Assembly: GCA_029582265.1 (NCBI GenBank) | Contig: CM055828.1 | Coordinates: 30,810,459-30,874,458, forward strand | Length of the DNA: 64,000 nucleotides | Reading direction: 5' to 3' | Source: Zoroaster sp. YZ-2022 | Lineage: Eukaryota; Echinodermata; Asteroidea; Forcipulatida; Zoroasteridae | Shown: positions 12,599-25,700 of the stretch, piece after piece | How the letters are laid out: every line of letters starts with the position of its first letter | Position numbering within the stretch: position 1 is the first letter of the stretch | Program-made: the position numbers and the translations under genes | Notes under the pieces: model-generated | Databases searched by the model: none | What the model was told of the DNA's origin: nothing | What the model saw: only the letters and a program-made list of their open reading frames with translations

Positions 12599-15500
12599 GG
12601 CATCGTCCATCCACTGCAGGATGTAGCCCTCTGTCAGACCATTCCAGGTTGCTCTTTCTTTTGCCGTCCTTGTCCAAGTCCCCCCAACTAACTTTATTAT
12701 GTCATCTCTCCATCTTTTTTTGGGTCTGCCCCTGGATCTCTTTCCTGTTCTTGGTTGCCATTCCGTGGTTCTTATGGTCCATCTGTTGTCTGTCATTCTT
12801 GCTATGTGTCCCGCCCACTTCCATTTCATTGTGTTTACGTATTTAGCCATGTCTTTGACTTTAGTTTTATCTCGTATTGATTGGTTGGGTATCCGGTCCC
12901 TTAGTGTTACTCCTATCATCTTTCTTTCCATTGCTCTCTGGGTGGTCAACAGTTTATTGTATATTTCCTTGGTAATTGACCAGGTTTGGCATCCATGTTA
13001 TCGTTGGGAGTATGCATTGGTCGAAAACTCTTCTCTTCAACGATATTGGTAGTTGTCTGTCGTAGAAGATTTCTTTGTATCTTCCGAACAGACACCATCC
13101 TGTTTTTATTCTTGTCAGCACTTCTTCTTTAGTTGTGTCTTGTAGTTTTAATGTTTGCCCAAGGTACTTGTACTCCTTTACCTTTTCTATTATTTCATTT
13201 TCGATTTTGACATCGGCTCGAGAATTAATGTTTGTAATATATTTTGTCTTTCCTTTGTGCATTTTTAGCGAATCGGCTGCATTCTTTGTTGACCTTGTTT
13301 AGTTGTCTTTCCAGGCTTTCGATAGAATCTGTGAAAATTGCTACATCATCAGCGAATCTGAGGTTTGATAGTGTCTCTCCATCAATGTTAATTCCTTCCT
13401 CTTCCATCTCTGCATTCTTGAAGACTTCTTCGAGAGCTGCATTGAAGAGTTTGGGGGACAGTGGGTCACCCTGTCGAACACCTCTGGATATCTTGATCTC
13501 GGGTGATATTTCGTTGTCTAAGTGAATTTTAGCTGTGGCATCTGTATATATGTCTTCAAGGATGTTAATATAGGTTTCATTTATACCTATATTTCGTAGT
13601 GATCCAAACATTGCCGGATGCTCTATGGAGTCGAATGCCTTTTCAAAATCCACAAAGCCGATGCATAGTGGTAGGTTGTATTCATTTGTCTTTTCTATAA
13701 TCTGGTTTATAGCTTGCATGTGGTCCGTTGTTGAGTATCCCTTCCTGAATCCTGCTTGTTCTCTTGTCTGATTTTCATCCAGGGTCCTTTCTATTCTGTT
13801 GTGCAATACTCTTGTAATATTTTATACTGGTGCGAAAGAAGACTTATTGGTCTGTAGTTCTTTACTTCACTTTTGTCTCCTTTTTTGAAGAGTATGATGA
13901 TTTTAGCTTCCTTCCAATCTTTTGGTATCTTCTTTATACTCAGGATGACATTGAATAAGGTGACCATTTCTTGGATGACAGCTTCTCCACCTAGTATCAT
14001 TATATCAGTTGTTATTTGATCAATGCCTGGTGCTTTATTTCTTTTCATTTGATTTATTGCTGTTTGGACTTCTGATTGTAGAATTGGTGGCACATCTAAT
14101 TCATCTGGGCTTGATCTGTTTGTATCTTCTCCCGGCTCTGTTTTTGAGCTGTACAGATCTTTGTAGAAGTCAGCACATATTTCCATTATTTCTGTTCTAT
14201 CTGTTGTTTTTTCTCGATTTGGTTTTTTCATTGAGCTGATTTTGGGTTTGTTGCTGTTCTTGTCGATTTGCTTTGGACCCCTTCCCTTTTTGATGATCGA
14301 TTCTATCTTTTCTGTCCTCCTTCTTCTCTGCCTTTGTCTCCTTTTCTTTTTAACGAGCTTGCTCGCTTCACAAAGCTCAATCTTCTCGTGTTGTGATAAT
14401 GTATCCTTATTTCTCAAGGTCTTTCTTCTCTTGTCGAGTGTGTGGATTTCTATGTCTTCCTGTGTTGGAGTCCGTTTTCCGGTTTCCTTGTCTCTCTTGG
14501 CAAGTTTAGCTGCTTCTTCCTTGATTATGTTGTTGATTTCTGTGCAACGTTCATCTACTTCCATGGCTTTGTCTTTCAGTACCTCAAAGCGGTTCTTGAG
14601 GTTCAGTTGAAACTCGTCCTTGTTCTCGTACAGTTTTTGGTTGCTTATCAACATGGGTTTGATTCTTTTTATTGTTTTTAGTCGGGCTAGTTTTCTGCTG
14701 ATGGATATCTTTGTTCTTACCATCCTATGGTCACTACCGATGTCTACCTTGGTGATTACTTCGCAGTTTTGTACGATGCCCCTCTGGCTGATTAAGAAGA
14801 AATCAATTTGGTTTGTGGTAATGGCGTTTGGGCTCTTCCACGTCCAGTATCTGTTTTGTGGTTTTTTAAACAGAGTGTTAGCAATGATGAGTTCTTCTTG
14901 TAGAGCAAACTCTATCAACCTGTTGCCTCTGTCGTTTCTTTTACCTGTACCGAACTGGTCCATACATGTAAATGTTTCGTCTTGTTTCTTGGTTCCAATT
15001 TTGGCATTGAAATCCCCCATAACGATGGTATATTCTGACTGTCTGTTTTCTTGGATTACTTTACTTAGGTCCTCATAGAATGTTTCAATGACCTCTTCAC
15101 TGTAATCTTGGGTTGGTGCATAGACTTGTACTATCGTCATTGTCCCTTCATTGGTTAGATTCATATTCATTGAAATGATACGGTTTGAGTGTTTGGTGAA
15201 TCCTTTCACGTGGTCCTTAATTCTTGGATGAATTATGAAGCCTAGACCTCTGTTGTTTGGATCCTCTTTAGTTTTCCCTGCATCATATATCCATATCCCG
15301 TTACTTGTTTGGGTAAGTCCCTCTCCATGTATTTTAGTTTCGCTGAGTCCTATTATATCCCAGTTGAAGTTTTCTATTTCTTCAAGGAGTCTTTCTAGAT
15401 TATCTTGTGTTCGTAGCGTTCTTGTGTTGTATGTACAAATGTTCAGGTCGGAGTTGCCTTTCCTCCTTCTATCAACCCCATGACTCCCCGAAGGGTTTAA

Positions 15501-16715
15501 TCGTGGCGCGTCATGTTGAGGTCTTCCCTCTGAATTTGGATTTGGCGTTTTCCTTTGCTCCATTTGGCCTTGAGCGTTACGGCCTCTCTTTTCATTTCTC
15601 TTCATGTCTAACAGGTTTTTAGCCTAACTCCGACGCACTGGCCAGACGTGTTGTCGGATGGTTATGTTTAAGGCGTCCTTCCTGTAGCCTTTGACTGCAT
15701 CTTGCCGTCTTTCCCACAAGGCAGTGGGTTGGTTGAGGTTATTTATGGGCGCCTCTTTCTCGCCCGGTGTTTCTTTCATTGAGCATATGAGGTATTTGAA
15801 TAGGGTAGTTGCACCACACAAACTACTCCCCCTCGCTCTCTGTCTACACCGCCAGTTGGTCCGCGACTGCTTATTGGTTATTCACAGCTAGCCTCCATAT
15901 CTGGGGGTCGCTCCACTATCCGCCACCTGTGGACGCGTGAGGTCGGGGGTGGTCGCCCCATATTTTCCCCATCGCCCCATATTTTCCCCATCGCCCCATA
16001 TGCTTACTCTCTTTGAATCAAGATATACATTGAAGGGAAGGTACAACATTGGTAATGTTGGCAAAACTGCTTCTATGAGTATGCTTACTCTCTTTGAATC
16101 AAGATATACATTAAAGGGAAGGTACAACATTGGTAATGTTGGCAAAACTGCTTCTATGAGTATGCTTACTCTCTTTGAATCAAGATGTACATTAAAGGGA
16201 ATGTACACATTGGTAATGCTGTCTAAACTGCTTCTATGAGTATGCTTACTCTCTTTGAATCAAGATATACATTAAATGGAAGGTACAACATTGGTAATGT
16301 TGGCAAAACTGCTTCTATGAGTATGTTTACTCTCTTTGAATCAAGATGTACATTAAAGGGAAGGTACAACATTGGTAATGTTGGCAAAACTGCTTCTATG
16401 AGTATGCTTACTCTCTTTGAATCAAGATATACATTAAATGGAAGGTACAACATTGGTAATGTTGGCAAAACTGCTTCTATGAGTATGTTTACTCTCTTTG
16501 AATCAAGATGTACATTAAAGGGAAGGTACAACATTGGTAATGTTGGCAAAACTGCTTCTTAACAGTCCAGCTGATGACATTATGTTGTTAAAAAGAACAT
16601 TGAAAATTTGTTTGCTATAATTTAGGAAAAGTATTCTTTCCTCAATTTTTCCTAACAGCGACAGCTCCTCAGACAAAATTGTTTCTCAAGAATACTGATA
16701 TCATCATCAGCTTTA

Positions 16716-16750
<35 letters not shown>

Positions 16751-19700
16751 GCGTCACCACACCGATTTTGAAGCCAACCTGTGACCAGAAATCAGAGACT
16801 TTTTGGGGGGCCTTTGCTGTTTTTGTTCCCATTTTTTATTGAATAGTTCGTCTATACCTTATCTTTAGTTATGAATGACATCATATTAGAAACGATTCGA
16901 TGCATCCCCATTCCCAACACAAAAAAATGTTAACAAAAGATCAGAGACTTCCATTTGTGTGGCTTAAATGCTCAGTAAGTTTTAAATAAGTCGTTTACGG
17001 ATAATTGGAACCTTGAAATGGAACCGGGTAAATGACAGTTTCGGTCAGGTATCTGGGTACCCGGATACCCTGCACAGCCTTAGCCCTGAAGTGGCTCCAT
17101 AGTGGCTGCAAAAAGGTGGGAAAACAACCATAAAATAAGTAAACATAAAATATAATACATATGGTGAATTTATGTGTATGGTGATAAAAATAGGATGCAT
17201 GGTCTCCTTTGCCAATGAGTGGATCCACTAATGAGTATTCTGGATGAAAGCAGGATGGTTGGTGGCCTTGACCAAGGCTGTCTTAACTGCCCGCCGCGCT
17301 TTGCCAGATCCGGTGGGCATTCAGTACATATCCGGCCAGGCCACCATGCGACGAGGGACCCTACACTAATGGTGTACTAGTACATGTATTTCCCCACACA
17401 TGCATTTGCTAAGTCCCGGGAGCCGGGGGGACTCTGTTATGCACATTGCAGCTACATTGTACATCACGTACATGTACTTCTAGTGTATGCGTGTGTAGGT
17501 GGTACATGGTCTGTGTTGGGAAGTACATACATGTACATGTACAGGACATGGTCCATCGTCTGATTGTGGCCTGGTTGGCTATGAATTGTATGCACAGGAT
17601 CCCGATGAGTGTTAGACAGCCTTGGTCAAGGCTAGCTGTTTGGTGGCATGTATGGTTAAGTAGGCTAGCTGCAAAACCAAATTTTAAACTTCAAAATCAA
17701 ATTCTTAAAACAGTTTCTTTTGTTCTCCTGAAGATGATCAGGGCATACTGATCGAAACGTTGAGTTGCAACCACCAGTTCTTTTCACAACTATATGTAAT
17801 TCTATCTATCTATCTATCTATCTATCTAGGCATCGTCCATCCACTGCAGGATGTAGCCCTCTGTCAGACCATTCCAGGTTGCTCTTTCTTTTGCCGTCCT
17901 TGTCCAAGTCCCCCCAACTAACTTTATTATGTCATCTCTCCATCTTTTTTTGGGTCTGCCCCTGGATCTCTTTCCTGTTCTTGGTTGCCATTCCGTGGTT
18001 CTTATGGTCCATCTGTTGTCTGTCATTCTTGCTATGTGTCCCGCCCACTTCCATTTCATTGTGTTTACGTATTTAGCCATGTCTTTGACTTTAGTTTTAT
18101 CTCGTATTGATTGGTTGGGTATCCGGTCCCTTAGTGTTACTCCTATCATCTTTCTTTCCATTGCTCTCTGGGTGGTCAACAGTTTATTGTATATTTCCTT
18201 GGTAATTGACCAGGTTTGGCATCCATGTTATCGTTGGGAGTATGCATTGGTCGAAAACTCTTCTCTTCAACGATATTGGTAGTTGTCTGTCATAGAAGAT
18301 TTCTTTGTATCTTCCGAACAGACACCATCCTGTTTTTATTCTTGTCAGCACTTCTTCTTTAGTTGTGTCTTGTAGTTTTAATGTTTGCCCAAGGTACTTG
18401 TACTCCTTTACCTTTTCTATTATTTCATTTTCGATTTTGACATCGGCTCGAGAATTAATGTTTGTAATATATTTTGTCTTTCCTTTGTGCATTTTTAGCC
18501 CGAATCGGCTGCATTCTTTGTTGACCTTGTTTAGTTGTCTTTCCAGGCTTTCGATAGAATCTGTGAAAATTGCTACATCATCAGCGAATCTGAGGTTTGA
18601 TAGTGTCTCTCCATCAATGTTAATTCCTTCCTCTTCCATCTCTGCATTCTTGAAGACTTCTTCGAGAGCTGCATTGAAGAGTTTGGGGGACAGTGGGTCA
18701 CCCTGTCGAACACCTCTGGATATCTTGATCTCGGGTGATATTTCGTTGTCTAAGTGAATTTTAGCTGTGGCATCTGTATATATGTCTTCAAGGATGTTAA
18801 TGTAGGTTTCATTTATACCTATATTTCGTAGTGATCCAAACATTGCCGGGTGCTCTATGGAGTCGAATGCCTTTTCAAAATCCACAAAGCCGATGCATAG
18901 TGGTAGGTTGTATTCATTTGTCTTTTCTATAATCTGGTTTATAGCTTGCATGTGGTCCGTTGTTGAGTATCCCTTCCTGAATCCTGCTTGTTCTCTTGTC
19001 TGATTTTCATCCAGGGTCCTTTCTATTCTGTTGTGCAATACTCTTGTAATATTTTATACTGGTGCGAAAGAAGACTTATTGGTCTGTAGTTCTTTACTTC
19101 ACTTTTGTCTCCTTTTTTGAAGAGTATGATGATTTTAGCTTCCTTCCAATCTTTTGGTATCTTCTTTATACTCAGGATGACATTGAATAAGGTGACCATT
19201 TCTTGGATGACAGCTTCTCCACCTAGTATCATTATATCAGTTGTTATTTGATCAATGCCTGGTGCTTTATTTCTTTTCATTTGATTTATTGCTGTTTGGA
19301 CTTCTGATTGTAGAATTGGTGGCACATCTAATTCATCTGGGCTTGATCTGTTTGTATCTTCTCCCGGCTCTGTTTTTGAGCTGTACAGATCTTTGTAGAA
19401 GTCAGCACATATTTCCAGTATTTCTGTTCTATCTGTTGTTTTTTCTCCATTTGGTTTTTTCATTGAGCTGATTTTGGGTTTGTTGCTGTTCTTGTCGATT
19501 TGCTTTGGACCCCTTCCCTTTTTGATGATCGATTCTATCTTTTCTGTCCTTCTTCTTCTCTGCCTTTGTCTCCTTTTCTTTTTAACGAGCTTGCTCGCTT
19601 CACAAAGCTCAATCTTCTCGTGTTGTGATAATGTATCCTTATTTCTCAAGGTCTTTCTTCTCTTGTCGAGTGTGTGGATTTCTATGTCTTCCTGTGTTGG

Positions 19701-22700
19701 AGTCCGTTTTCCGGTTTCCTTGTCTCTCTTGGCAAGTTTAGCTGCTTCTTCCTTGATTATGTTGTTGATTTCTGTGCAACGTTCATCTACTTCCATGGCT
19801 TTGTCTATCAGTACCTCAAAGCGGTTCTTGAGGTTCAGTTGAAACTCGTCCTTGTTCTCGTACAGTTTTTGGTTGCTTATCAACATGGGTTTGATTCTTT
19901 TTATTGTTTTTAGTCGGGCTAGTTTTCTGCTGATGGATATCTTTGTTCTTACCATCCTATGGTCACTACCGATGTGTACCTTGGTGATTACTTCGCAGTT
20001 TTGTACGATGCCGCTCTGGCTGATTAAGAAGAAATCAATTTGGTTTGTGGTAATGGCGTTTGGGCTCTTCCACGTCCAGTATCTGTTTTGTGATTTTTTA
20101 AACAGAGTGTTAGCAATGATGAGTTCTTCTTGTAGAGCAAACTCTATCAACCTGTTGCCTCTGTCGTTTCTTTTACCTGTACTGAACTGGTCCATACATG
20201 TAAATGTTTCGTCTTGTTTCTTGGTTCCAATTTTGGCATTGAAATCCCCCATAACGATGGTATATTCTGACTGTCTGTTTTCTTGGATTACTTTACTTAG
20301 GTCCTCATAGAATGTTTCAATGACCTCTTCACTGTAATCTTGGGTTGGTGCATAGACTTGTACTATCGTCATTGTCCCTTCATTGGTTAGATTCATATTC
20401 ATTGAAATGATACGGTTTGAGTGTTTGGTGAATCCTTTCACGTGGTCCTTAATTCTTGGATGAATTATGAAGCCTAGACCTCTGTTGTTTGGATCCTCTT
20501 TAGTTTTCCCTGCATCATATATCCATATCCCGTTACTTGTTTGGGTAAGTCCCTCTCCATGTATTTTAGTTTCGCTGAGTCCTATTATATCCCAGTTGAA
20601 GTTTTCTATTTCTTCAAGGAGTCTTTCTAGATCATCTTGTGTTCGTAGAGTTCTTGTGTTGTATGTACAAATGTTCAGGTCGGAGTTGCCTTTCCTCCTT
20701 CTATCAACCCCACGACTCCCCGAAGGGTTTAATCGTGGCGCGTCATGTTGAGGTCTTCCCTCTGAATTTGGATTTGGCGTTTTCCTTTGCTCCATTTGGC
20801 CTTGAGCGTTACGGCCTCTCTTTTCATTTCTCTTCATGTCTAACAGGTTTTTAGCCTAACTCCGACGCACTGGCCAGACGTGTTGTCGGATGGTTATGTT
20901 TAAGGCGTCCTTCCTGTAGCCTTTGACTGCATCTTGCCGTCTTTCCCACAAGGCAGTGGGTTGGTTGAGGTTATTTATAGGCGCCTCTTTCTCGCCCGGT
21001 GTTTCTTTCATTGAGCATATGAGGTATTTGAATAGGGTAGTTGCACCACACAAACTACTCCCCCTCGCTCTCTGTCTACACCGCCAGTTGGTCCGCGACT
21101 GCTTATTGGTTATTCACAGCTAGCCTCCATATCTGGGGGTCGCTCCACTATCCGCCACCTGTGGACGCATGAGGTCGGGGGTGGTCGCCCCATATTTTCC
21201 CCATCGCCCCATATTTTCCCCATCGCCCCATATGCTTACTCTCTTTGAATCAAGATATACATTGAAGGGAAGGTACAACATTGGTAATGTTGGCAAAACT
21301 GCTTCTATGAGTATGCTTACTCTCTTTGAATCAAGATATACATTAAAGGGAAGGTACAACATTGGTAATGTTGGCAAAACTGCTTCTATGAGTATGCTTA
21401 CTCTCTTTGAATCAAGATGTACATTAAAGTGAATGTACACATTGGTAATGCTGTCTAAACTGCTTCTATGAGTATGCTTACTCTCTTTGAATCAAGATAT
21501 ACATTAAATGGAAGGTACAACATTGGTAATGTTGGCAAAACTGCTTCTATGAGTATGTTTACTCTCTTTGAATCAAGATGTACATTAAAGGGAAGGTACA
21601 ACATTGGTAATGTTGGCAAAACTGCTTCTATGAGTATGCTTACTCTCTTTGAATCAAGATATACATTAAATGGAAGGTACAACATTGGTAATGTTGGCAA
21701 AACTGCTTCTATGAGTATGTTTACTCTCTTTGAATCAAGATGTACATTAAAGGGAAGGTACAACATTGGTAATGTTGGCAAAACTGCTTCTTAACAGTCC
21801 AGCTGATTACATTATGTTGTTAAAAAGAACATTGAAAATTTGTTTGCTATAATTTAGGAAAAGTATTCTTTCCTCAATTTTTCCTAACAGCGACAGCTCC
21901 TCAGACAAAATTGTTTCTCAAGAATACTGATATCATCATCAGCTTTACCACAAAAAAAAAAAAAAAAAAAAAAAAAACGCGTCACCAACCTGTGACCAGA
22001 AATCAGAGACTTTTTGGGGGGCCTTTGCTGTTTTTGTTCCCATTTTTTATTGAATAGTTCGTCTATACCTTATCTTTAGTTATGAATGACATCATATTAG
22101 AAACGATTCGATGCATCCCCATTCCCAACACAAAAAAATGTTAACAAAAGATCAGAGACTTCCATTTGTGTGGCTTAAATGCTCAGTAAGTTTTAAATAA
22201 GTCGTTTACGGATAATTGGAACCTTGAAATGGAACCGGGTAAATGACAGTTTCGGTCAGGTATCTGGGTACCCGGATACCCTGCACAGCCTTAGCCCTGA
22301 AGTGGCTCCATAGTGGCTGCAAAAAGGTGGGAAAACAACCATAAAATAAGTAAACATAAAATATAATACATATGGTGAATTTATGTGTATGGTGATAAAA
22401 ATAGGATGCATGGTCTCCTTTGCCAATGAGTGGATCCACTAATGAGTATTCTGGATGAAAGCAGGATGGTTGGTGGCCTTGACCAAGGCTGTCTTAACTG
22501 CCTGCCGCGCTTTGCCAGATCCGGTGGGCATTCAGTACGTATCCGGCCAGGCCACCATGCGACGAGGGACCCTACACTAATGGTGTACTAGTACATGTAT
22601 TTCCCCACACATGCATTTGCTAAGTCCCGGGAGCCGGGGGGACTCTGTTATGCACATTGCAGCTACATTGTACATCGCGTACATGTATTTCTAGTGTATG

Positions 22701-25700
22701 CGTGTGTAGGTGGTACATGGTCTGTGTTGGGAAGTACATACATGTACAGGACATGGTCCATCGTCTGATTGTGGCCTGGTTGGCTATGTATTGTATGCAC
22801 AGGATCCCGATGAGTGTTAGACAGCCTTGGTCAAGGCTAGCTGTTTGGTGGCATGTATGGTTAAGTAGGCTAGCTGCAAAACCAAATTTTAAACTTCAAA
22901 ATCAAATTCTTAAAACAGTTTCTTTTGTTCTCCTGAAGACGATCAGGGCATACTGATCGAAACGTTGAGTTGCAACCACCAGTTCTTTTCACAACTATAT
23001 GTAATTACTACTCAAAAAAAGATTTTTTTTTCACATGGTGTCACCGCAAATAGTCTTTACGTACATGTAAAACAGTTTTATTATGGCGATGTATTTATTT
23101 TATGGTCAAGCGAAACACCAAGAAATGGCTACATCTCAAATCCGTACTGGTACACAATTGTTCTTTTTGGATATGTTCAAAAACCAAACCAAATAAACAC
23201 ATTTTAATTATTCAAAAGGGAAAGTACAACATTGCTAATGTTGGCCAAACAAGTGTGCTTACTCTCTTTGAATTAAGATCTATACAATAAAGGGACGGTA
23301 CAATATTGGAATCTGGTTCATTTCAACCCTTTAAATAAATTTCAAGAAATATATCATAAAACTAACCGGCGAAAATGTCTTCACAAAAGGTGCTCACGTT
23401 TTAAAAAAATCTTTTATGTTTCACAAAAAGTTGCTGGAAAATTCAACAATTTTGTTATTTTTTGAATTACGACTCCTATGTACCTTAAAGTAGCAATATT
23501 GATTATACACCGAAAGCTGCCCAGCTGACAATTTATTAGTTTTATTTTTTGTCCCCGCTGGCACCACTCAGGTTTCACATGTACAGTATATTCAAAGCAA
23601 TTATCTCACTACATAGGCGCAGACTGAGAATTGACACTTCAGATCTTGTTAACAGAATTACTCCATAATTAGTTGGCTCTATCAGGAGATAGAGATTAGC
23701 TTTCCTTTGACTCATGGTCAAATACTTAAGCATGTATGCACAATGTATTTCACTATTATAATGCCAGGTAGGTACCATTACTTGCATGTAATATGTACAT
23801 GTGAATGTTTTGTGTGAGAACTATGTTTTATTTTCTAGCAAATAGACAGACTTGTATGACTTGTGAGTTAGATTTGGACTCGAGTAGGACTCACTTGAGT
23901 CACAATGTACTGTTGACTCAGTCCGTCTTGACCCTTGGGAATCGGGCTTGAGGTTTAGTAACTCAAGACTCGGAGGCAAAATATCTTGTTCAATATTAAT
24001 CATTTTTAAAAACCATAGAATGTTGCTGAATGTATAAGTTATTAAGCTCCCTTCTAAAAATTTGAAAATGTCTTAGTAATTGATGATTATAATAAAATAC
24101 AATACACATCATAAAATCATGTTAATGTGTGCAGAATGAATGTTTAACAAATTAATACAACATTTTAAATAAATATTAAGTCATCTGAATTCAGTATCCT
24201 TTTACTAGAGTTTCATTTTTGAAATCTCCTGCCTCAGACTTGGACTCGACCTTCATGACTCAGGACTTGTTTGAGTACTCGAAGTCTTGCAAGTAGGTAC
24301 TGATGAGTAAGGGAGACCATCCAAAATATTGAACAATTTAAAGGTAGTTCAGAACTTTTTAGAGGAGGGGGTTTGCCAGTTATGTATGACTGCAGAGATA
24401 CGGTGAAAACTAGATAGAGGAATAAATGTTAAAAAAGTAATAATTATTCTGTGAGAGAGGGCCGGGGGGAGGGGGGGGGGTCTTAAAAAGGAGTACACTC
24501 TCTGTACTACCTTGAAAATATTTAAAATTTTGGAAGGGCTTATACATTCGAAAAACAAAACCATTTATTGTTGCTTATTATATTAAAGAGGTCTGCTCTT
24601 TATTGGACATAAAAATCATATTAAGAACACAAACAGGATCTAAATCAATACAAATTTGCCCAAGTACGTGTATAATGTATGCAGTCTTAAAACTATTCAA
24701 GAACATATACATGCACATATGTATAAGATTCAAGCGGTCTCGTTCACTACAGCGTATAACATTGCAGTGATTGCATGTCTAGTACCTTGCCCGCCGTGCA
24801 CTCTACGCAACCCGTTTCCAACATCCATTCTGAAGTCTTCATCCATTCCGAAGTCTTTCCCCTCGGGACGGAAAAGCACGTAGCGGTAACCCAAGCAGGA
24901 AAGCCCTTTCAAATGATACGGCCACCGATATCAATTGAAAATGATAATCTTGGGTCTTTGACATCTGTGTGAAATATCACACACCCACACAGTGCTGTAC
25001 TTACGAGAGGACTCATGCAGAACTAAAAAACTAAGCTTCCCTTCGTCTCCGCGTGATAAACCCATTATTCACAGCTCCTACACCGACTCAGCCGTTCTGG
25101 AAAGCAAAAATGCAGCCGTGATTCTTACGAGGGTTTAAATTATCTGTAACTTGCTTTCGTAATGTTGCTTTTGGGAATAGTGAGGATTACTTCAAGTCCG
25201 AGGATATTAATTAAGGGTGTTTTATGACAAGGTCTCTTTGACTGGCCATTTCGTTGGCTAAAGATATAGCAAAGGAAGTGAACGTCTGCAGATAGGATGA
25301 ACAATATTTTTGGAAGGTGTGATGAAGAGGATTGGGGTGGCAATAGAAGTCCATGTGAGATCTGGGGAAAACTTTTGTCAACACAAGTTTTGCTGTAAGG
25401 CAGTTACAAAAAGCTTCTTCAAACTAAGCAAAATTGTAGTGGTGTAAATTTGTTGTCAAAGGTTGGGGGGTGGAGAGATGATTTCAAATGCCCTCTTCCA
25501 ATTATCACCCCTGAACATCAACCTGTCCTGAGACCCTGAACATCAATATCCTCCAATCAATGCTTTTAAGGCTGTCATCAGTAATTCTGTTAAGTAAATT
25601 ACCGGCCACTGATTAACATGCTCCCGCCTGGGTTAAGGGACAAGCCTTGACGGTATGCGCAAAGTGGTTAAGGAAATTACAAACAACGGAGCTTGTTCAG

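Larger units (their letters stand above)
12567..15999 (-). mobile_element. RTE-clade LINE retrotransposon, copy 1 (inactive)
   Basis: Runs from a 5' region with repeated CGCCCCATATTTTCCCC (15953-15999) through endonuclease and reverse transcriptase frames to a (TAGA)n tail at 12567-12598. A microsatellite tail and an FADD reverse transcriptase box are typical of RTE elements. The insertion follows GTAATT of the spacer; the 81-bp array abuts its 5' end. Frame breaks make it non-functional. Confidence 0.93.
17797..21232 (-). mobile_element. RTE-clade LINE retrotransposon, copy 2 (inactive)
   Basis: Collinear with copy 1 at an offset of 5230-5232 bp, with few substitutions and a shorter (TAGA)n tail. 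Same junctions at both ends, so it is a segmental duplicate and not an independent insertion. Confidence 0.93.

Noticed and set aside
14009..15622. Many plus-strand hydrophobic frames across both LINE copies
   Set aside because: They are the antisense of the endonuclease and reverse transcriptase frames; Lys/Arg/Glu-rich coding DNA reads as Leu/Phe/Ser-rich on the other strand.
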